From positions 1 through 30,717 of the forward strand of contig CAZLXW010000043.1 in the NCBI GenBank assembly GCA_964563505.1: a DNA stretch of 30,717 bases, written 5' to 3'. Both the position numbers and the translations under genes were made by a program. The notes below the pieces were generated by a model. It made no database searches and had not been told where the DNA came from. It saw only the letters and a list, made by a program, of their open reading frames with translations. Position 1 is the stretch's first letter, and the number at the start of each line of letters is the position of its first letter. This document shows, piece by piece, positions 7,376-15,936 of the stretch. This stretch comes from UBA1351 sp964563505 (GTDB lineage: Bacteria > Bacillota > Clostridia > Lachnospirales > Vallitaleaceae).

Positions 7376-9052
7376 ATGTTAATCAAAGTAGCGAATATAA
7401 TTTTAGATATTCAGCCCCAAAAAGGGGTTCTGCATTCACAGGCAGACTTAATCACGGCATTATCCAAAAAACTACGTATAGGGCCTCAGTACATTCATGG
7501 GCTAAGGATTGATAAATATTCAATTGATGCTCGAAAGAAACCAAAATTAAAAGGCGTCTATACCGTCATTGCAGATGTTTCTAAAACAATCGATGCAAAT
7601 GCTTTGAAAAAAGTAAATGCAAGCATTTATATCCCCAAAGCCTATCAATTCCCTAACCGAAAAGTACCTTTTTCCAAGCGCCCGCTTATTATTGGCTCAG
7701 GACCGGCAGGATTATTTGCAGCCTATGTGCTTGCCATGAACGGCCATTGCCCCATTGTCATTGAGCAAGGCGACCAAGCCGATGTTCGGCGACAAAAAAT
7801 ACAGGAGTTTTTCACTACAGGTCAATTTGATTCTCACAGTAATATTCAGTTTGGAGAGGGTGGTGCAGGAACCTTTTCTGACGGAAAATTAAACACGGGT
7901 GTCAAAGATAAGTTTTTACGTAAACAATTTATCCTGGAAACCTTTGTTGAACATGGGGCGGATCCGTCAATACTTTATATGAATAAGCCTCATGTCGGCA
8001 CCGATTACTTAATTAAAATTGTTGAAAATATGCGGAAGATAATTATTCAGGCAGGTGGAAGCTATTATTTTAATACCTTTTTTGAAAAACCAATCATTCA
8101 AGAGGGTAAAATCATTGGTGCAAAATGTCTTGATTTAAATAAGGAAAATGCTAAAATAGATATTGAGTGTGATCATTTGATACTTGCGATTGGCCATAGT
8201 TCTAGAAATACATTTGAAAGCTTATATAATGCAGATGTCCATATGGAAGTAAAAGCATTTGCAATGGGCCTTAGAATTGAACATCCACAGGAATGGATAA
8301 ACGCTGCCCAGTATGGTTTTGAAAATCTTGAGTATGATTTGCCGTCTGCGGATTATAAATTGACCTATCAGGCGTCTAACGGTCGAGGCGTCTATTCCTT
8401 TTGTATGTGCCCAGGTGGATATGTGGTTAACGGTGCGTCGGAAGAAGGACGGGTTGTTTGTAATGGGATGAGCCTATTTGCAAGAAAATCTAAAAATGCA
8501 AATAGTGCAATCATTGCCACGGTTACACCGGAAGATTTTGGAAATTCATCTCCTTTAGCCGGCATTGACTTTCAGAGAAAATGGGAAGAGATGGCATATA
8601 AAATTGCAGGAAGTAATTATAGTTTACCGACACAAGATTATGTAAACTTTAAAAAAGATGTTACAAACACTTCCGTGAAGGAAGCTATCTTCGATAAAGC
8701 CTTTTTTCAACGGGACAGTATAGAAAGTACCTGTCAAAACCCGCTGAAAGAATCTTCTTTAAAGTCATGCCTTCCAACAGCAATAGCACAAGCACTCGTT
8801 GAAGGCATTGACTATTTTGGAGGAATTATTGAAGGATTTAATCATCCAAAAGCCAGACTTATTGGTGTTGAGACGCGAACTTCATCACCGGTGCGCATCG
8901 TTCGTAATGAACAAGGAATGAGTAACATTGTTGGAATATATCCATCAGGTGAAGGCGCCGGTTATGCCGGAGGAATCATGTCAGCAGCTATCGATGGAAT
9001 TAAGACAGCAGAAATGATTGTAACTGATAAATCAGTCTTGAGTAAAGGGTGA
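7376..9052 (+). CDS. FAD-dependent oxidoreductase, COG2509 type
   Basis: Large flavoprotein (558 residues) of the uncharacterised FAD-dependent dehydrogenase group COG2509. It has an N-terminal ~95-residue domain, then the FAD motif GSGPAG at 107-112, the family signature FGEGGAGTFSDGKL starting at 159, and a C-terminal GEGAGYAGG at 525-533. I chose ATG 7376 because AGAAGGGA at 7363-7370 is correctly spaced from it; an in-frame ATG at 7355 overlaps the preceding gene and has no such site. Substrate unknown. It is adjacent to another flavoprotein and to an adenylate-forming enzyme, which may or may not share a pathway. Confidence 0.92.
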   Translation: MLIKVANIILDIQPQKGVLHSQADLITALSKKLRIGPQYIHGLRIDKYSIDARKKPKLKGVYTVIADVSKTIDANALKKVNASIYIPKAYQFPNRKVPFSKRPLIIGSGPAGLFAAYVLAMNGHCPIVIEQGDQADVRRQKIQEFFTTGQFDSHSNIQFGEGGAGTFSDGKLNTGVKDKFLRKQFILETFVEHGADPSILYMNKPHVGTDYLIKIVENMRKIIIQAGGSYYFNTFFEKPIIQEGKIIGAKCLDLNKENAKIDIECDHLILAIGHSSRNTFESLYNADVHMEVKAFAMGLRIEHPQEWINAAQYGFENLEYDLPSADYKLTYQASNGRGVYSFCMCPGGYVVNGASEEGRVVCNGMSLFARKSKNANSAIIATVTPEDFGNSSPLAGIDFQRKWEEMAYKIAGSNYSLPTQDYVNFKKDVTNTSVKEAIFDKAFFQRDSIESTCQNPLKESSLKSCLPTAIAQALVEGIDYFGGIIEGFNHPKARLIGVETRTSSPVRIVRNEQGMSNIVGIYPSGEGAGYAGGIMSAAIDGIKTAEMIVTDKSVLSKG

Positions 9053-9057
9053 GAGAC

Positions 9058-10488
9058 ATGCGTTTATTTAATTTGCTTAAGAAGTACTATGTAAAAATAC
9101 CATTAAAAATAACCAATATTCTAGGTTATGCCTCGAACATTATACCGGCAAAAAAACGGTTCGGTAAAGTGTATGAAAATCAATTAAATCAGCTAGATAA
9201 GGAACAATATGCCTCTTTAGAAGTTCAAGTTAAGCGGACCGATGAACGATTTTTAGCACTTGTTCGTCATGCCTATAAACATGTTCCTTACTATCGCGAG
9301 TTATTTGACCAACATCAGATTAAGGTTGATACATTTACCGGAATTAAAGACATTGAGCAGATACCTTTTTTAAAACGGGAACAATTGACGAATAATCGGG
9401 ACCAACTGGTTGCAGAAAATATCGATCGAAATCAGTTGATATATAAAACAACATCGGGAACAACAGGTAACCCGGTCGGATTTTATTTAGATGAAGACAC
9501 CGTTATGAAAGAGTGGGCCTATATTAATCATCTATGGGCTCGTATAGGATATAAACCAGATAGTTCAAGGCTTGTTTTTCGAGGTGCGGTTTTTCGTGAA
9601 CAAGCCAGAAAAGGTAAGAATTGGCAATATGATGCCTTGAGAAAAGAGCTGAGTTGCAATATTTTTGATATGAATGCTGAGAATTTAAAAGACTATTGTC
9701 GTGCCATTGACCGTTATAAACCGGACTTTATTCATGGTTACATGTCAGCAATCGTTATTTTAGCCAAATATATAGCGCATAATCAATTAAAACTTAAACA
9801 CCAGTTTAAGGGAATTCTTGCTATTAGTGAAAATGTTATTGACTCACAACGTAAATACGTTGAGAAGATTTTTGGATGCCGTGTCTATTCTTTTTATGGC
9901 CATTCAGAACGTTTGGTCATTGCCGGAGAATGTGAAAAGAGTCATGAGTATCATATTGAGCCAAGTTATGGGTATATCGAGATTATTGATGAAGACGGAC
10001 AGGTGATTGAGGATGATCAAATTGGTGAAATCGTTGCGACCGGTTTTTGTAATCAAGGGATGCCGCTTATACGCTACCGAACAGGAGATATGGCCAGTTG
10101 GTCAACAAAATTTTCTTGTTCTTGTGGTCGGAATCATTTGCGAATTCAAAGTGTTTATGGACGTTGGCGTCAAGATGTATTGGTGAATCAGGATTATTCA
10201 TTTGTTTCATTAACGTCTTTGAATATGCATTCAAATGTTTTTGATCAAGTGATACGTTATCAATACTATCAAGATACGGTTGGTGAAGTTACTTTAAAGC
10301 TTATGGTCAATCGTCCCTTAACGGCAGATGAAGAAGGAGAGATTCGTAAGCAATTGAATGAAAAAACACAAGAAAAAATCGTCTACACGATTGAATATGT
10401 AGACGATCTTCCAATTAAAGCAAATGGAAAATATTCCATGATTGATCAACAATTGGATTTAGATTCATTCTTTGAGACCGTAGAGTAA
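9058..10488 (+). CDS. Adenylate-forming enzyme, PaaK/CapK-like (phenylacetate-CoA ligase family)
   Basis: AMP-forming acyl-CoA ligase-like protein of 476 residues, related to phenylacetate-CoA ligase (PaaK) and capsule-locus CapK. The ATP-binding loop TTSGTTGNP starts at residue 131, YGHSE-type adenine-binding residues follow, and RYRTGD is the conserved hinge-region aspartate motif. C292, H296 and H299 with C354/C356 (CSCGR) may form a structural zinc site as in CapK relatives. CapK-type proteins often occur in polysaccharide loci, and a flippase lies four genes upstream, but no glycosyltransferase is nearby, so the acyl substrate is open. ATG 9058 is preferred to GTG 9049 because AAGGG at 9045-9049 fits only the former. 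The 3' end overlaps the M32 gene on the other strand by 24 bases. Confidence 0.88.
   Translation: MRLFNLLKKYYVKIPLKITNILGYASNIIPAKKRFGKVYENQLNQLDKEQYASLEVQVKRTDERFLALVRHAYKHVPYYRELFDQHQIKVDTFTGIKDIEQIPFLKREQLTNNRDQLVAENIDRNQLIYKTTSGTTGNPVGFYLDEDTVMKEWAYINHLWARIGYKPDSSRLVFRGAVFREQARKGKNWQYDALRKELSCNIFDMNAENLKDYCRAIDRYKPDFIHGYMSAIVILAKYIAHNQLKLKHQFKGILAISENVIDSQRKYVEKIFGCRVYSFYGHSERLVIAGECEKSHEYHIEPSYGYIEIIDEDGQVIEDDQIGEIVATGFCNQGMPLIRYRTGDMASWSTKFSCSCGRNHLRIQSVYGRWRQDVLVNQDYSFVSLTSLNMHSNVFDQVIRYQYYQDTVGEVTLKLMVNRPLTADEEGEIRKQLNEKTQEKIVYTIEYVDDLPIKANGKYSMIDQQLDLDSFFETVE
10378..10407. repeat. Perfect 10-bp inverted repeat inside the ligase gene
   Basis: Bases 10378-10387 are the exact reverse complement of 10398-10407, with a ten-base spacer. 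It lies in the coding region about 80 bases before the ligase stop and has no T-run after it, so it is not an intrinsic terminator. It may be chance. Confidence 0.6.
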
Positions 10489-11976
10489 AGAATATTTTTT
10501 TACCAGATAATCGGTAAAGTACTTTGGATTAAAGGTTTCTCCTGTTGCTCCTTGAATAATCTCAGAAGGTGTTACGGTTGAACCGTATTGATGAATATGA
10601 TGGGCTAACCAATCAAGTAGTGTTTTCATATCCCCATGTTTCAAACACTCATCAACCACAAGCTCTTTTTCCATGGCATGTTCAAACTGTGCAGCGTAAG
10701 CGCTACCTAGGGCATAGGATGGAAAATAGCCCATCAAGCCTTCGGACCAATGCACATCTTGTAATATACCTTCAGCTTCAGTAGTGGGGCGAACACCCAC
10801 GTATTGTTCATATTTATCTGCCCATAATTTGGGGAGTTCTTGAATGTCAACATCTTCTTCCATAAGCATTTTTTCTAGTTCGTAACGAACCATAATATGG
10901 AGTGGATAAGTGACTTCATCTGCGTCAATACGTATGAGCGAGGGTTCCACTTTATTGGTAGCTCGTATAAAATCTTGGATGGAAATATCCTTAAGTTCAT
11001 TTGGAAAGAGTTCCTTAAGTTTGGGCATATGCGCTTGCCAAAAGGCAGAATTTCGTCCGAAATTGTTTTCGTAAAGGCGAGATTGAGATTCATGAATTCC
11101 CATAGAAACGCCTGTTGCTAAACAGCTAAAGCCAATGTTTTTGGATATATTTTGTTCATATAGGCCATGTCCGGTTTCGTGAATAGTAGAAAAAATAGGG
11201 TTTATAAGGTCGTTTTCATGAAAATGGGTGGTGATTCGTACATCGTCCGGACTCATGTTTTGGGTGAAAGGATGTTCGCTTTCTGACAAACTGCCACCAT
11301 CCATTCGAAATCCCAAGCTTTCCATGATATATAATGAAAAAGCTTCTTGTTCATCGATAGAGAAGGTGTTTGATAAAAAGGACGTGTTGGGTTTAGGCTC
11401 TTCTTTGATTTTTTGAACTAAAGGAACAATAGAAGCCTTAAGTTCTTCGAAAAAACCATCAAGCATATCTACCGTTGCACCGGGTTCATAATCATTCAGT
11501 AAGGTGTTATAAGGATGTCCTTCATACCCACGATGGTCTATAAACCGTTTTGTGGTGTCAATAACTTTTTTTAAATAGGGAGCAAAGATCGAAAAATCAT
11601 TTGCATTTTTTGCTTCTTCCCAAGCGTTTGAAGATTCTACGAGTAAGGATTGGTAATCAGCATATTCTTGTACAGGAATGGGGCTGATTTTTTCATATTC
11701 CCGTCGAAAGTAGTCATATTTTGCTTTAGATAAATCATCAAGTTCATTATATGCGTCTGAAAGTTCCTTGAGTAACTGATCCACCTTGGGATTAATTAGC
11801 GTATTAAAATAAAGCGTTGATACAAAGCTAATCACTTCAGAACGTGCTGAAATTCCATCTTTTGAAGCGGTTGTCATTGAATCGAATCCTAATAAGGATT
11901 CTGTGTAAGTAATGGCGGCCATATCATGATCCAAATTATTTAAATCTTCAACCAGTTTTTTTATCCTGTCATTCAT
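10465..11976 (-). CDS. Carboxypeptidase M32 (thermostable carboxypeptidase 1 family)
   Basis: Cytoplasmic metallocarboxypeptidase of peptidase family M32, which removes C-terminal residues from peptides. The zinc motif HETGH is at 266-270 and the third ligand lies in HESQS at 295-299; the later RIDADEVTYPLHI segment is a further family signature. The 503-residue length matches the family. The start is the second in-frame ATG (complement of 11974-11976): AAAGG at 11986-11990 is nine bases before it, whereas the ATG seven codons upstream has no ribosome site. It is a single-gene minus-strand unit with its own promoter, divergent from a lipoprotein gene and converging on the ligase gene. Confidence 0.95.
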   Translation of the reverse strand: MNDRIKKLVEDLNNLDHDMAAITYTESLLGFDSMTTASKDGISARSEVISFVSTLYFNTLINPKVDQLLKELSDAYNELDDLSKAKYDYFRREYEKISPIPVQEYADYQSLLVESSNAWEEAKNANDFSIFAPYLKKVIDTTKRFIDHRGYEGHPYNTLLNDYEPGATVDMLDGFFEELKASIVPLVQKIKEEPKPNTSFLSNTFSIDEQEAFSLYIMESLGFRMDGGSLSESEHPFTQNMSPDDVRITTHFHENDLINPIFSTIHETGHGLYEQNISKNIGFSCLATGVSMGIHESQSRLYENNFGRNSAFWQAHMPKLKELFPNELKDISIQDFIRATNKVEPSLIRIDADEVTYPLHIMVRYELEKMLMEEDVDIQELPKLWADKYEQYVGVRPTTEAEGILQDVHWSEGLMGYFPSYALGSAYAAQFEHAMEKELVVDECLKHGDMKTLLDWLAHHIHQYGSTVTPSEIIQGATGETFNPKYFTDYLVKKYSLLYGLKE

Positions 11977-12009
11977 TATAATATACCTTTCTTTCATTGT
12001 AATAGGATT

Positions 12010-12037
12010 ATTTTATCAGATAACACGAAGAAGTCAA
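12010..12037 (-). promoter_or_regulatory. Promoter for the M32 carboxypeptidase gene
   Basis: On the minus strand, TTGACT (12032-12037) and TAAAAT (12010-12015) are separated by 16 bases; each differs from consensus by one base. It lies about 35 bases before the chosen start codon. Confidence 0.7.
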
Positions 12038-12114
12038 AGAAAAAAAGGAACAATTTTTTATATTATTTCGTCATAAAAGTGTAACATAAATCTATTTAGG
12101 ATTATTCTAGATAG

Positions 12115-12123
12115 TGGTATAAT
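12115..12123 (+). promoter_or_regulatory. Extended -10 promoter for the DUF4349-proB unit
   Basis: TGGTATAAT: a perfect -10 at 12118-12123 with the TGn extension. The -35 region (TTTAGG at 12095-12100, 17-base spacer) is weak, as expected for an extended -10 promoter. It lies about 20 bases upstream of the DUF4349 start. Confidence 0.75.
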
Positions 12124-12143
12124 AGAGAAAAAAGGGAGGAATT

Positions 12144-13127
12144 ATGATGAAAAGACCTATGAAAAAGAGCTTTATTGCCTTATTGCTGATAATATTGATT
12201 GTAAGTTTGATGGGCTGTTCTTCAGGCAAAAACAGTGATAGCGCGATGTCTGAGTCAGTCTCAAGGACGGAGACAGCATCAAGTGGAGAAGTCGCTGCGG
12301 ATATGGATATGGCTGAGCAAACGACGGATGGTGCTGGAGACGAGAATTATGGTGTCAATGGGTCAAGTAATGTTCCGGTCGGAATGAACCTTGATGATTC
12401 AAGGAAGTATATCTTAACCTATAATTATGATATGGAAACCTTGACATTTGATGAGACACAAAACCGCTTAAATCAGCTCATTAATATGCATAATGGATAT
12501 TTTGAGTCAACGCAAGTGTCCGGGCGCAATATTACAGCCAAATATCCTCAACGACGTCATGGAAGGTTTACAATACGGATTCCTAAAGAAGAAATTGTGA
12601 GTTTTCTTGAAGGATTAAAGACCGTTGGCGGGAATATTTTAGAAGAGGCAAGTAATCAAGATGACGTTACAAATCAGTATTATGATTTAGATGCACGTAT
12701 TAAAACATTAGAAGTTCAAGAAGAACGTTTAATTAGTATTTTGGAAACGGCAGATGAGCTGGAATACATTATTGAATTGGAACGCGAATTATCCGATGTT
12801 CGTTATGAAATCGAGAGAAACATGTCAACCTTTAGAAACTTAGAAAATCGTATCAGTTATACGACGGTACATTTGAATTTACAAGAAGTCATTGAAGAGA
12901 CGGTGATTGAAGAAGAACCAACATCATTTTTAGAAAAAATGACTTATGGTTTTAGACAGAGTGTTAAAGCCGTGGCTAACTTTTTTGAAGCTGTCGCATT
13001 ATTTTTTATTACACAAAGTCCGATTCTGTTTGTCATATTTATCTTTGGCTTTATCGGCTATAAAATTATTCGGTTGATTATCAAAAAATTATTTGCATCA
13101 GATTCCAAAAAAAATGAGAATGAATAA
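12144..13127 (+). CDS. DUF4349 lipoprotein with C-terminal membrane helix
   Basis: Exported protein of the DUF4349 family, function unknown. A lipoprotein signal peptide ends in LMGC with the lipidated cysteine at residue 25, followed by a low-complexity Ser/Glu/Met-rich linker. The DUF4349 core contains a predicted coiled-coil stretch at about residues 185-235 (repeated charged/leucine pattern with ELERELSDVRYEIE). A C-terminal hydrophobic helix (about 285-312) and a lysine-rich tail follow, so the protein is probably tethered at both ends. GGGAGGA lies directly before; an ATG three bases downstream (12147) is spaced equally well or better. It has its own extended -10 promoter and is followed closely by proB. 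Confidence 0.88.
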   Translation: MMKRPMKKSFIALLLIILIVSLMGCSSGKNSDSAMSESVSRTETASSGEVAADMDMAEQTTDGAGDENYGVNGSSNVPVGMNLDDSRKYILTYNYDMETLTFDETQNRLNQLINMHNGYFESTQVSGRNITAKYPQRRHGRFTIRIPKEEIVSFLEGLKTVGGNILEEASNQDDVTNQYYDLDARIKTLEVQEERLISILETADELEYIIELERELSDVRYEIERNMSTFRNLENRISYTTVHLNLQEVIEETVIEEEPTSFLEKMTYGFRQSVKAVANFFEAVALFFITQSPILFVIFIFGFIGYKIIRLIIKKLFASDSKKNENE

Positions 13128-13150
13128 AAATGAGCATAGAAGGATGGATT

Positions 13151-13954
13151 ATGGAACATAGAATACATTTAAATGAAGCTAAAAGGATTGTCGTCAAAGT
13201 CGGCTCATCTTCGCTGACCCACGAGACAACAGGACACATTAATTTACGACGGGTTGAACATTTTGTTCGACAAATTTCAGACTTAAAAAATTCAGGAAAA
13301 GAAGTTATTGTTGTGAGTTCAGGAGCACAAGCGGTCGGAATAAGCGCCATACATCTAGAACAAAGGCCGACGACATTGCCGGAAAAACAGGCGATTGCTG
13401 CTATTGGTCAAGCGTCTCTCATGATGCTATATCAAAAATTGTTTCATGAATATAATCATTTAGTAGGACAAGTGCTTTTGACAAAAGATATTCTTGATGA
13501 CGATGAACGTTATCGAAATGCAAAAAACACAATGGAAGCATTATTAAAACTCGATGTAATACCGATTGTTAATGAAAACGATACGGTAGCCACGGATGAG
13601 ATTGAATTTGGTGATAATGATCGATTATCAGCAATGGTTGCTGTTCTAGCCAATGCAGATCTATTGATTTTATTATCGGATATTGACGGATTATATGACA
13701 AAGATCCGAAATCTTTTGTAGATGCAAAGATTGTTGAGGTCGTTCATGAGGTTGATGATTTTATTTATGAAATGGCAGGCGTATCAAAATCAAAACTAGG
13801 TACCGGCGGAATGCTTACAAAGCTTATGGCCGCTGAGATGGTCAATAATGCCTCCATTGATATGATTATTGCAAATTCAAAAACGCCATATATTCTACAA
13901 AAAATACAAGATGGTGATGTCATCGGAACAATTTTTAAAGCAAAGGAAATGTAA
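13151..13954 (+). CDS. proB: Glutamate 5-kinase, short form
   Basis: First enzyme of proline synthesis: ATP-dependent phosphorylation of glutamate to glutamyl 5-phosphate. The amino-acid-kinase fold is complete: VVKVGSSS at about 14-21, NENDT at 141-145, FGDND at 153-157 and the GTGGM nucleotide loop later. The protein ends at 267 residues and lacks the C-terminal PUA domain of the ~360-residue enzymes; PUA-less forms exist in other bacteria. ATG 13151 is chosen because AGAAGGA at 13138-13144 precedes it at good spacing and the resulting N-terminus matches the family; an upstream ATG at 13130 has no site. The usual partner proA is not adjacent. Confidence 0.93.
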   Translation: MEHRIHLNEAKRIVVKVGSSSLTHETTGHINLRRVEHFVRQISDLKNSGKEVIVVSSGAQAVGISAIHLEQRPTTLPEKQAIAAIGQASLMMLYQKLFHEYNHLVGQVLLTKDILDDDERYRNAKNTMEALLKLDVIPIVNENDTVATDEIEFGDNDRLSAMVAVLANADLLILLSDIDGLYDKDPKSFVDAKIVEVVHEVDDFIYEMAGVSKSKLGTGGMLTKLMAAEMVNNASIDMIIANSKTPYILQKIQDGDVIGTIFKAKEM

Positions 13955-13980
13955 ATCACATTTTATTCCCCTTCATTTGA

Positions 13981-13989
13981 TGGTATAAT
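13981..13989 (+). promoter_or_regulatory. Extended -10 promoter for the acyltransferase operon
   Basis: TGGTATAAT with TATAAT at 13984-13989 and TG at 13981-13982, in the 64-base gap after proB. The -35 region is not recognisable. It lies 30 bases before the acyltransferase start, behind the GGAGGG ribosome site at 14007-14012. Confidence 0.7.
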
Positions 13990-14018
13990 ATATATACTAA
14001 TTAAATGGAGGGTTTTTT

Positions 14019-15131
14019 ATGTTGAATACTTTTTCCGGGGAAAAGCTTTATCGTATACTCAAGCCCTTAGCTAAGGCGATTTTTTATCGAAAATTTAATG
14101 TGACCGAAGGTGATTATGTTCTTCCGGATTATGAACCTTATATTCTCGTTGGTCATCATGTCAGTGCTTTCGATCCGATTATAATTAATTGTTTTTCCAA
14201 ACGTTTAATTTATTTTTTATATGGTGATGTTAATACGGATTTAAAGATAAGACAGTTTCTTTTAAATCGTTTGGAGATGATTCCGTTTTCAAAGAAAACA
14301 GCGGATTTTCAATCCATTCGAGATATAGAAAAAAAATTAAAAGCTAAGAAACCAGTAGGTATCTATCCTGAAGGCTCTGCTACATGGGACGGTAGAACAC
14401 AACCTATTATTGTGTCAACGGCTAAACTTATTAAAATGATGAATGTTCCGGTGTATGGTGTGCGCTACTATGGCGCCTATTTATCAAAACCTCGTTGGTG
14501 CAAATACACGCGTAAGGGCCAGGTTAAAATGGAAACTTTCTTAGTTATATCTGCAGATGATATTGGCCTTCTATCCACGGAACAAATCGAAAAACGCTTG
14601 ACTTCAATTGTTCAATATGATGAAATGATGTGGCAAAAGGAAGCTATGATTCCCTTCAAAGGAAAACGACGGGCTGAAAATATTGAACGTCTTTTATATG
14701 CCTGTCCGGAATGTGGCGATTTTAATTCATTCACATCCCACAAACATGAATTCACCTGTAATTCATGTGATACGCGTTTCTTTTATTCGGAATATGGATT
14801 TATTAAGAAAAAGGGTCAAGACTATTGCATGCAAATAAGCGAGTGGAGCCGATGGCAATATAAAACACTCGATACAGTAAAAGTGTTTCCCCAAATACGT
14901 CAAATTGAGACATACATTGATGGAGTCCCCTATATTGAGCCTATTTCACTATCAAAAAGCGGAATTAATATTCAGTCCAATATCCCCTTTCAAGAGATTC
15001 GAAGTCTTAGTATGACCTTGAGTACACATTTGGAATTTTTTTATCTAGGGAAGAAGTATCGCCTTGTCTTTAAAGAAGGTGCCACTATATCCATTAAATT
15101 TTTCCATGATTATATAGAAAGACATCAATAA
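14019..15131 (+). CDS. PlsC-like acyltransferase with zinc ribbon
   Basis: Phospholipid/glycerol acyltransferase fold of the PlsC type, probably acting at the membrane face with acyl-ACP or acyl-CoA. The catalytic H-x4-D is at H47-D52 and the EGT-like motif appears as YPEGS at 116-120. Beyond the ~220-residue acyltransferase domain there is a four-cysteine zinc ribbon (C229, C232, C247, C250) and a C-terminal ~100-residue segment of alternating strands, possibly a PH/GRAM-like lipid-binding domain. A standard PlsC is about 240 residues, so the C-terminal third is an addition. No other phospholipid gene is nearby, so the acceptor is unproven. It has its own promoter. Confidence 0.85.
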   Translation: MLNTFSGEKLYRILKPLAKAIFYRKFNVTEGDYVLPDYEPYILVGHHVSAFDPIIINCFSKRLIYFLYGDVNTDLKIRQFLLNRLEMIPFSKKTADFQSIRDIEKKLKAKKPVGIYPEGSATWDGRTQPIIVSTAKLIKMMNVPVYGVRYYGAYLSKPRWCKYTRKGQVKMETFLVISADDIGLLSTEQIEKRLTSIVQYDEMMWQKEAMIPFKGKRRAENIERLLYACPECGDFNSFTSHKHEFTCNSCDTRFFYSEYGFIKKKGQDYCMQISEWSRWQYKTLDTVKVFPQIRQIETYIDGVPYIEPISLSKSGINIQSNIPFQEIRSLSMTLSTHLEFFYLGKKYRLVFKEGATISIKFFHDYIERHQ

Positions 15132-15164
15132 AACTAAGTACAAAAGAAAGAAGGAGTTTAAATC

Positions 15165-15377
15165 ATGAATCCAATTAAATTAGACCGTATTAATGCACTT
15201 TATAAAAAATCAAAAGAAGAAGGATTAACCGAAGCAGAAAAAGCGGAACAGCAACAACTTCGTAAGGAGTATATTCAGCTTGTTCGCAAGAATCTTCGAG
15301 GGACATTAAATAATACGACAATTCAGTATCCCGATGGATCAAAGCAGAAGTTGGAAAAAAGGTATGAAAATGAATAA
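15165..15377 (+). CDS. DUF896 (UPF0291) small protein
   Basis: Small basic cytoplasmic protein of 70 residues in the DUF896/UPF0291 (YnzC-like) family, restricted to Firmicutes. It has two short helices rich in Lys, Glu and Gln (RINALYKKSKEEGLTEAEK is diagnostic) and a C-terminal QYPDGS segment. Its function is not established. AGAAGGAG precedes the ATG at good spacing. Its last eight bases overlap the start of the folate gene, so the two are probably translationally coupled. Confidence 0.93.
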   Translation: MNPIKLDRINALYKKSKEEGLTEAEKAEQQQLRKEYIQLVRKNLRGTLNNTTIQYPDGSKQKLEKRYENE

Positions 15378-15936
15378 TTTACATTTAAAAAAACATATAC
15401 GAACGACCTATTTAGATAAAAGAAAGGCCCTTGGTCAAGATCATGTTATTGCATCAAGCCAACGGATTACACGTCGAATTTTGGATAGCGAAAGTTATCG
15501 CCATGCAAAAACGATTTTTTGCTATTATCCAAGCAATAAAGAATGTAATATATTAGACGTTGCCCAAGATGCCCTCAATGAAGGGAAAATTGTTGCTTTC
15601 CCAAAATCTTTTAATCAACGTTATATGGATTTCCTTCAAATTCATAGTATCAAGTCTTTTGAAAAAGGACGATTTGATATTATGGAACCTATCAGCGATC
15701 AAGTCATTGAACCGGATCAAAATACGCTTGTATTGGTCCCCGGTATTGCTTTTGATGAAAAAAAGTATCGCATTGGTTATGGAGGGGGCTATTATGATTC
15801 TTATTTTGAACGGTATTCAAAATCAGGGCTCAAAAAAATCGGTGTTTATTACCAATGGCAAAAAACACCGATGATTCCAGTTGAATTGCATGACATTCCC
15901 TTAGATTACATCATTCACGACGGATCATTGTCTTGA
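15370..15936 (+). CDS. 5-formyltetrahydrofolate cyclo-ligase
   Basis: ATP-dependent conversion of 5-formyltetrahydrofolate to 5,10-methenyltetrahydrofolate in one-carbon metabolism. The C-terminal signature is clear: PGIAFD followed by RIGYGGGYYD, with GYGGGYYD at 136-143 binding the phosphates. The N-terminal helix with KK-IR and KRKAL matches the family. I start at ATG 15370, seven bases after AAAGG at 15358-15362, giving 188 residues, the usual length; in-frame ATGs at 15334 and 15364 lack correctly spaced sites. The 3' end overlaps the opposite-strand DUF1292 gene by 22 bases. Confidence 0.94.
   Translation: MNNLHLKKHIRTTYLDKRKALGQDHVIASSQRITRRILDSESYRHAKTIFCYYPSNKECNILDVAQDALNEGKIVAFPKSFNQRYMDFLQIHSIKSFEKGRFDIMEPISDQVIEPDQNTLVLVPGIAFDEKKYRIGYGGGYYDSYFERYSKSGLKKIGVYYQWQKTPMIPVELHDIPLDYIIHDGSLS

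Noticed and set aside
10496..10518. TTTACC...GGTAAA inverted repeat just after the ligase stop, considered as a convergent terminator
   Set aside because: The stem is only six pairs, it lies in the M32 coding sequence, and no T-run follows on either strand in the right place.
15560..15874. Open frame of 104 codons in another frame inside the folate cyclo-ligase gene
   Set aside because: The overlapping frame encodes a well-conserved enzyme; the alternative product is low in complexity and has no ribosome site.
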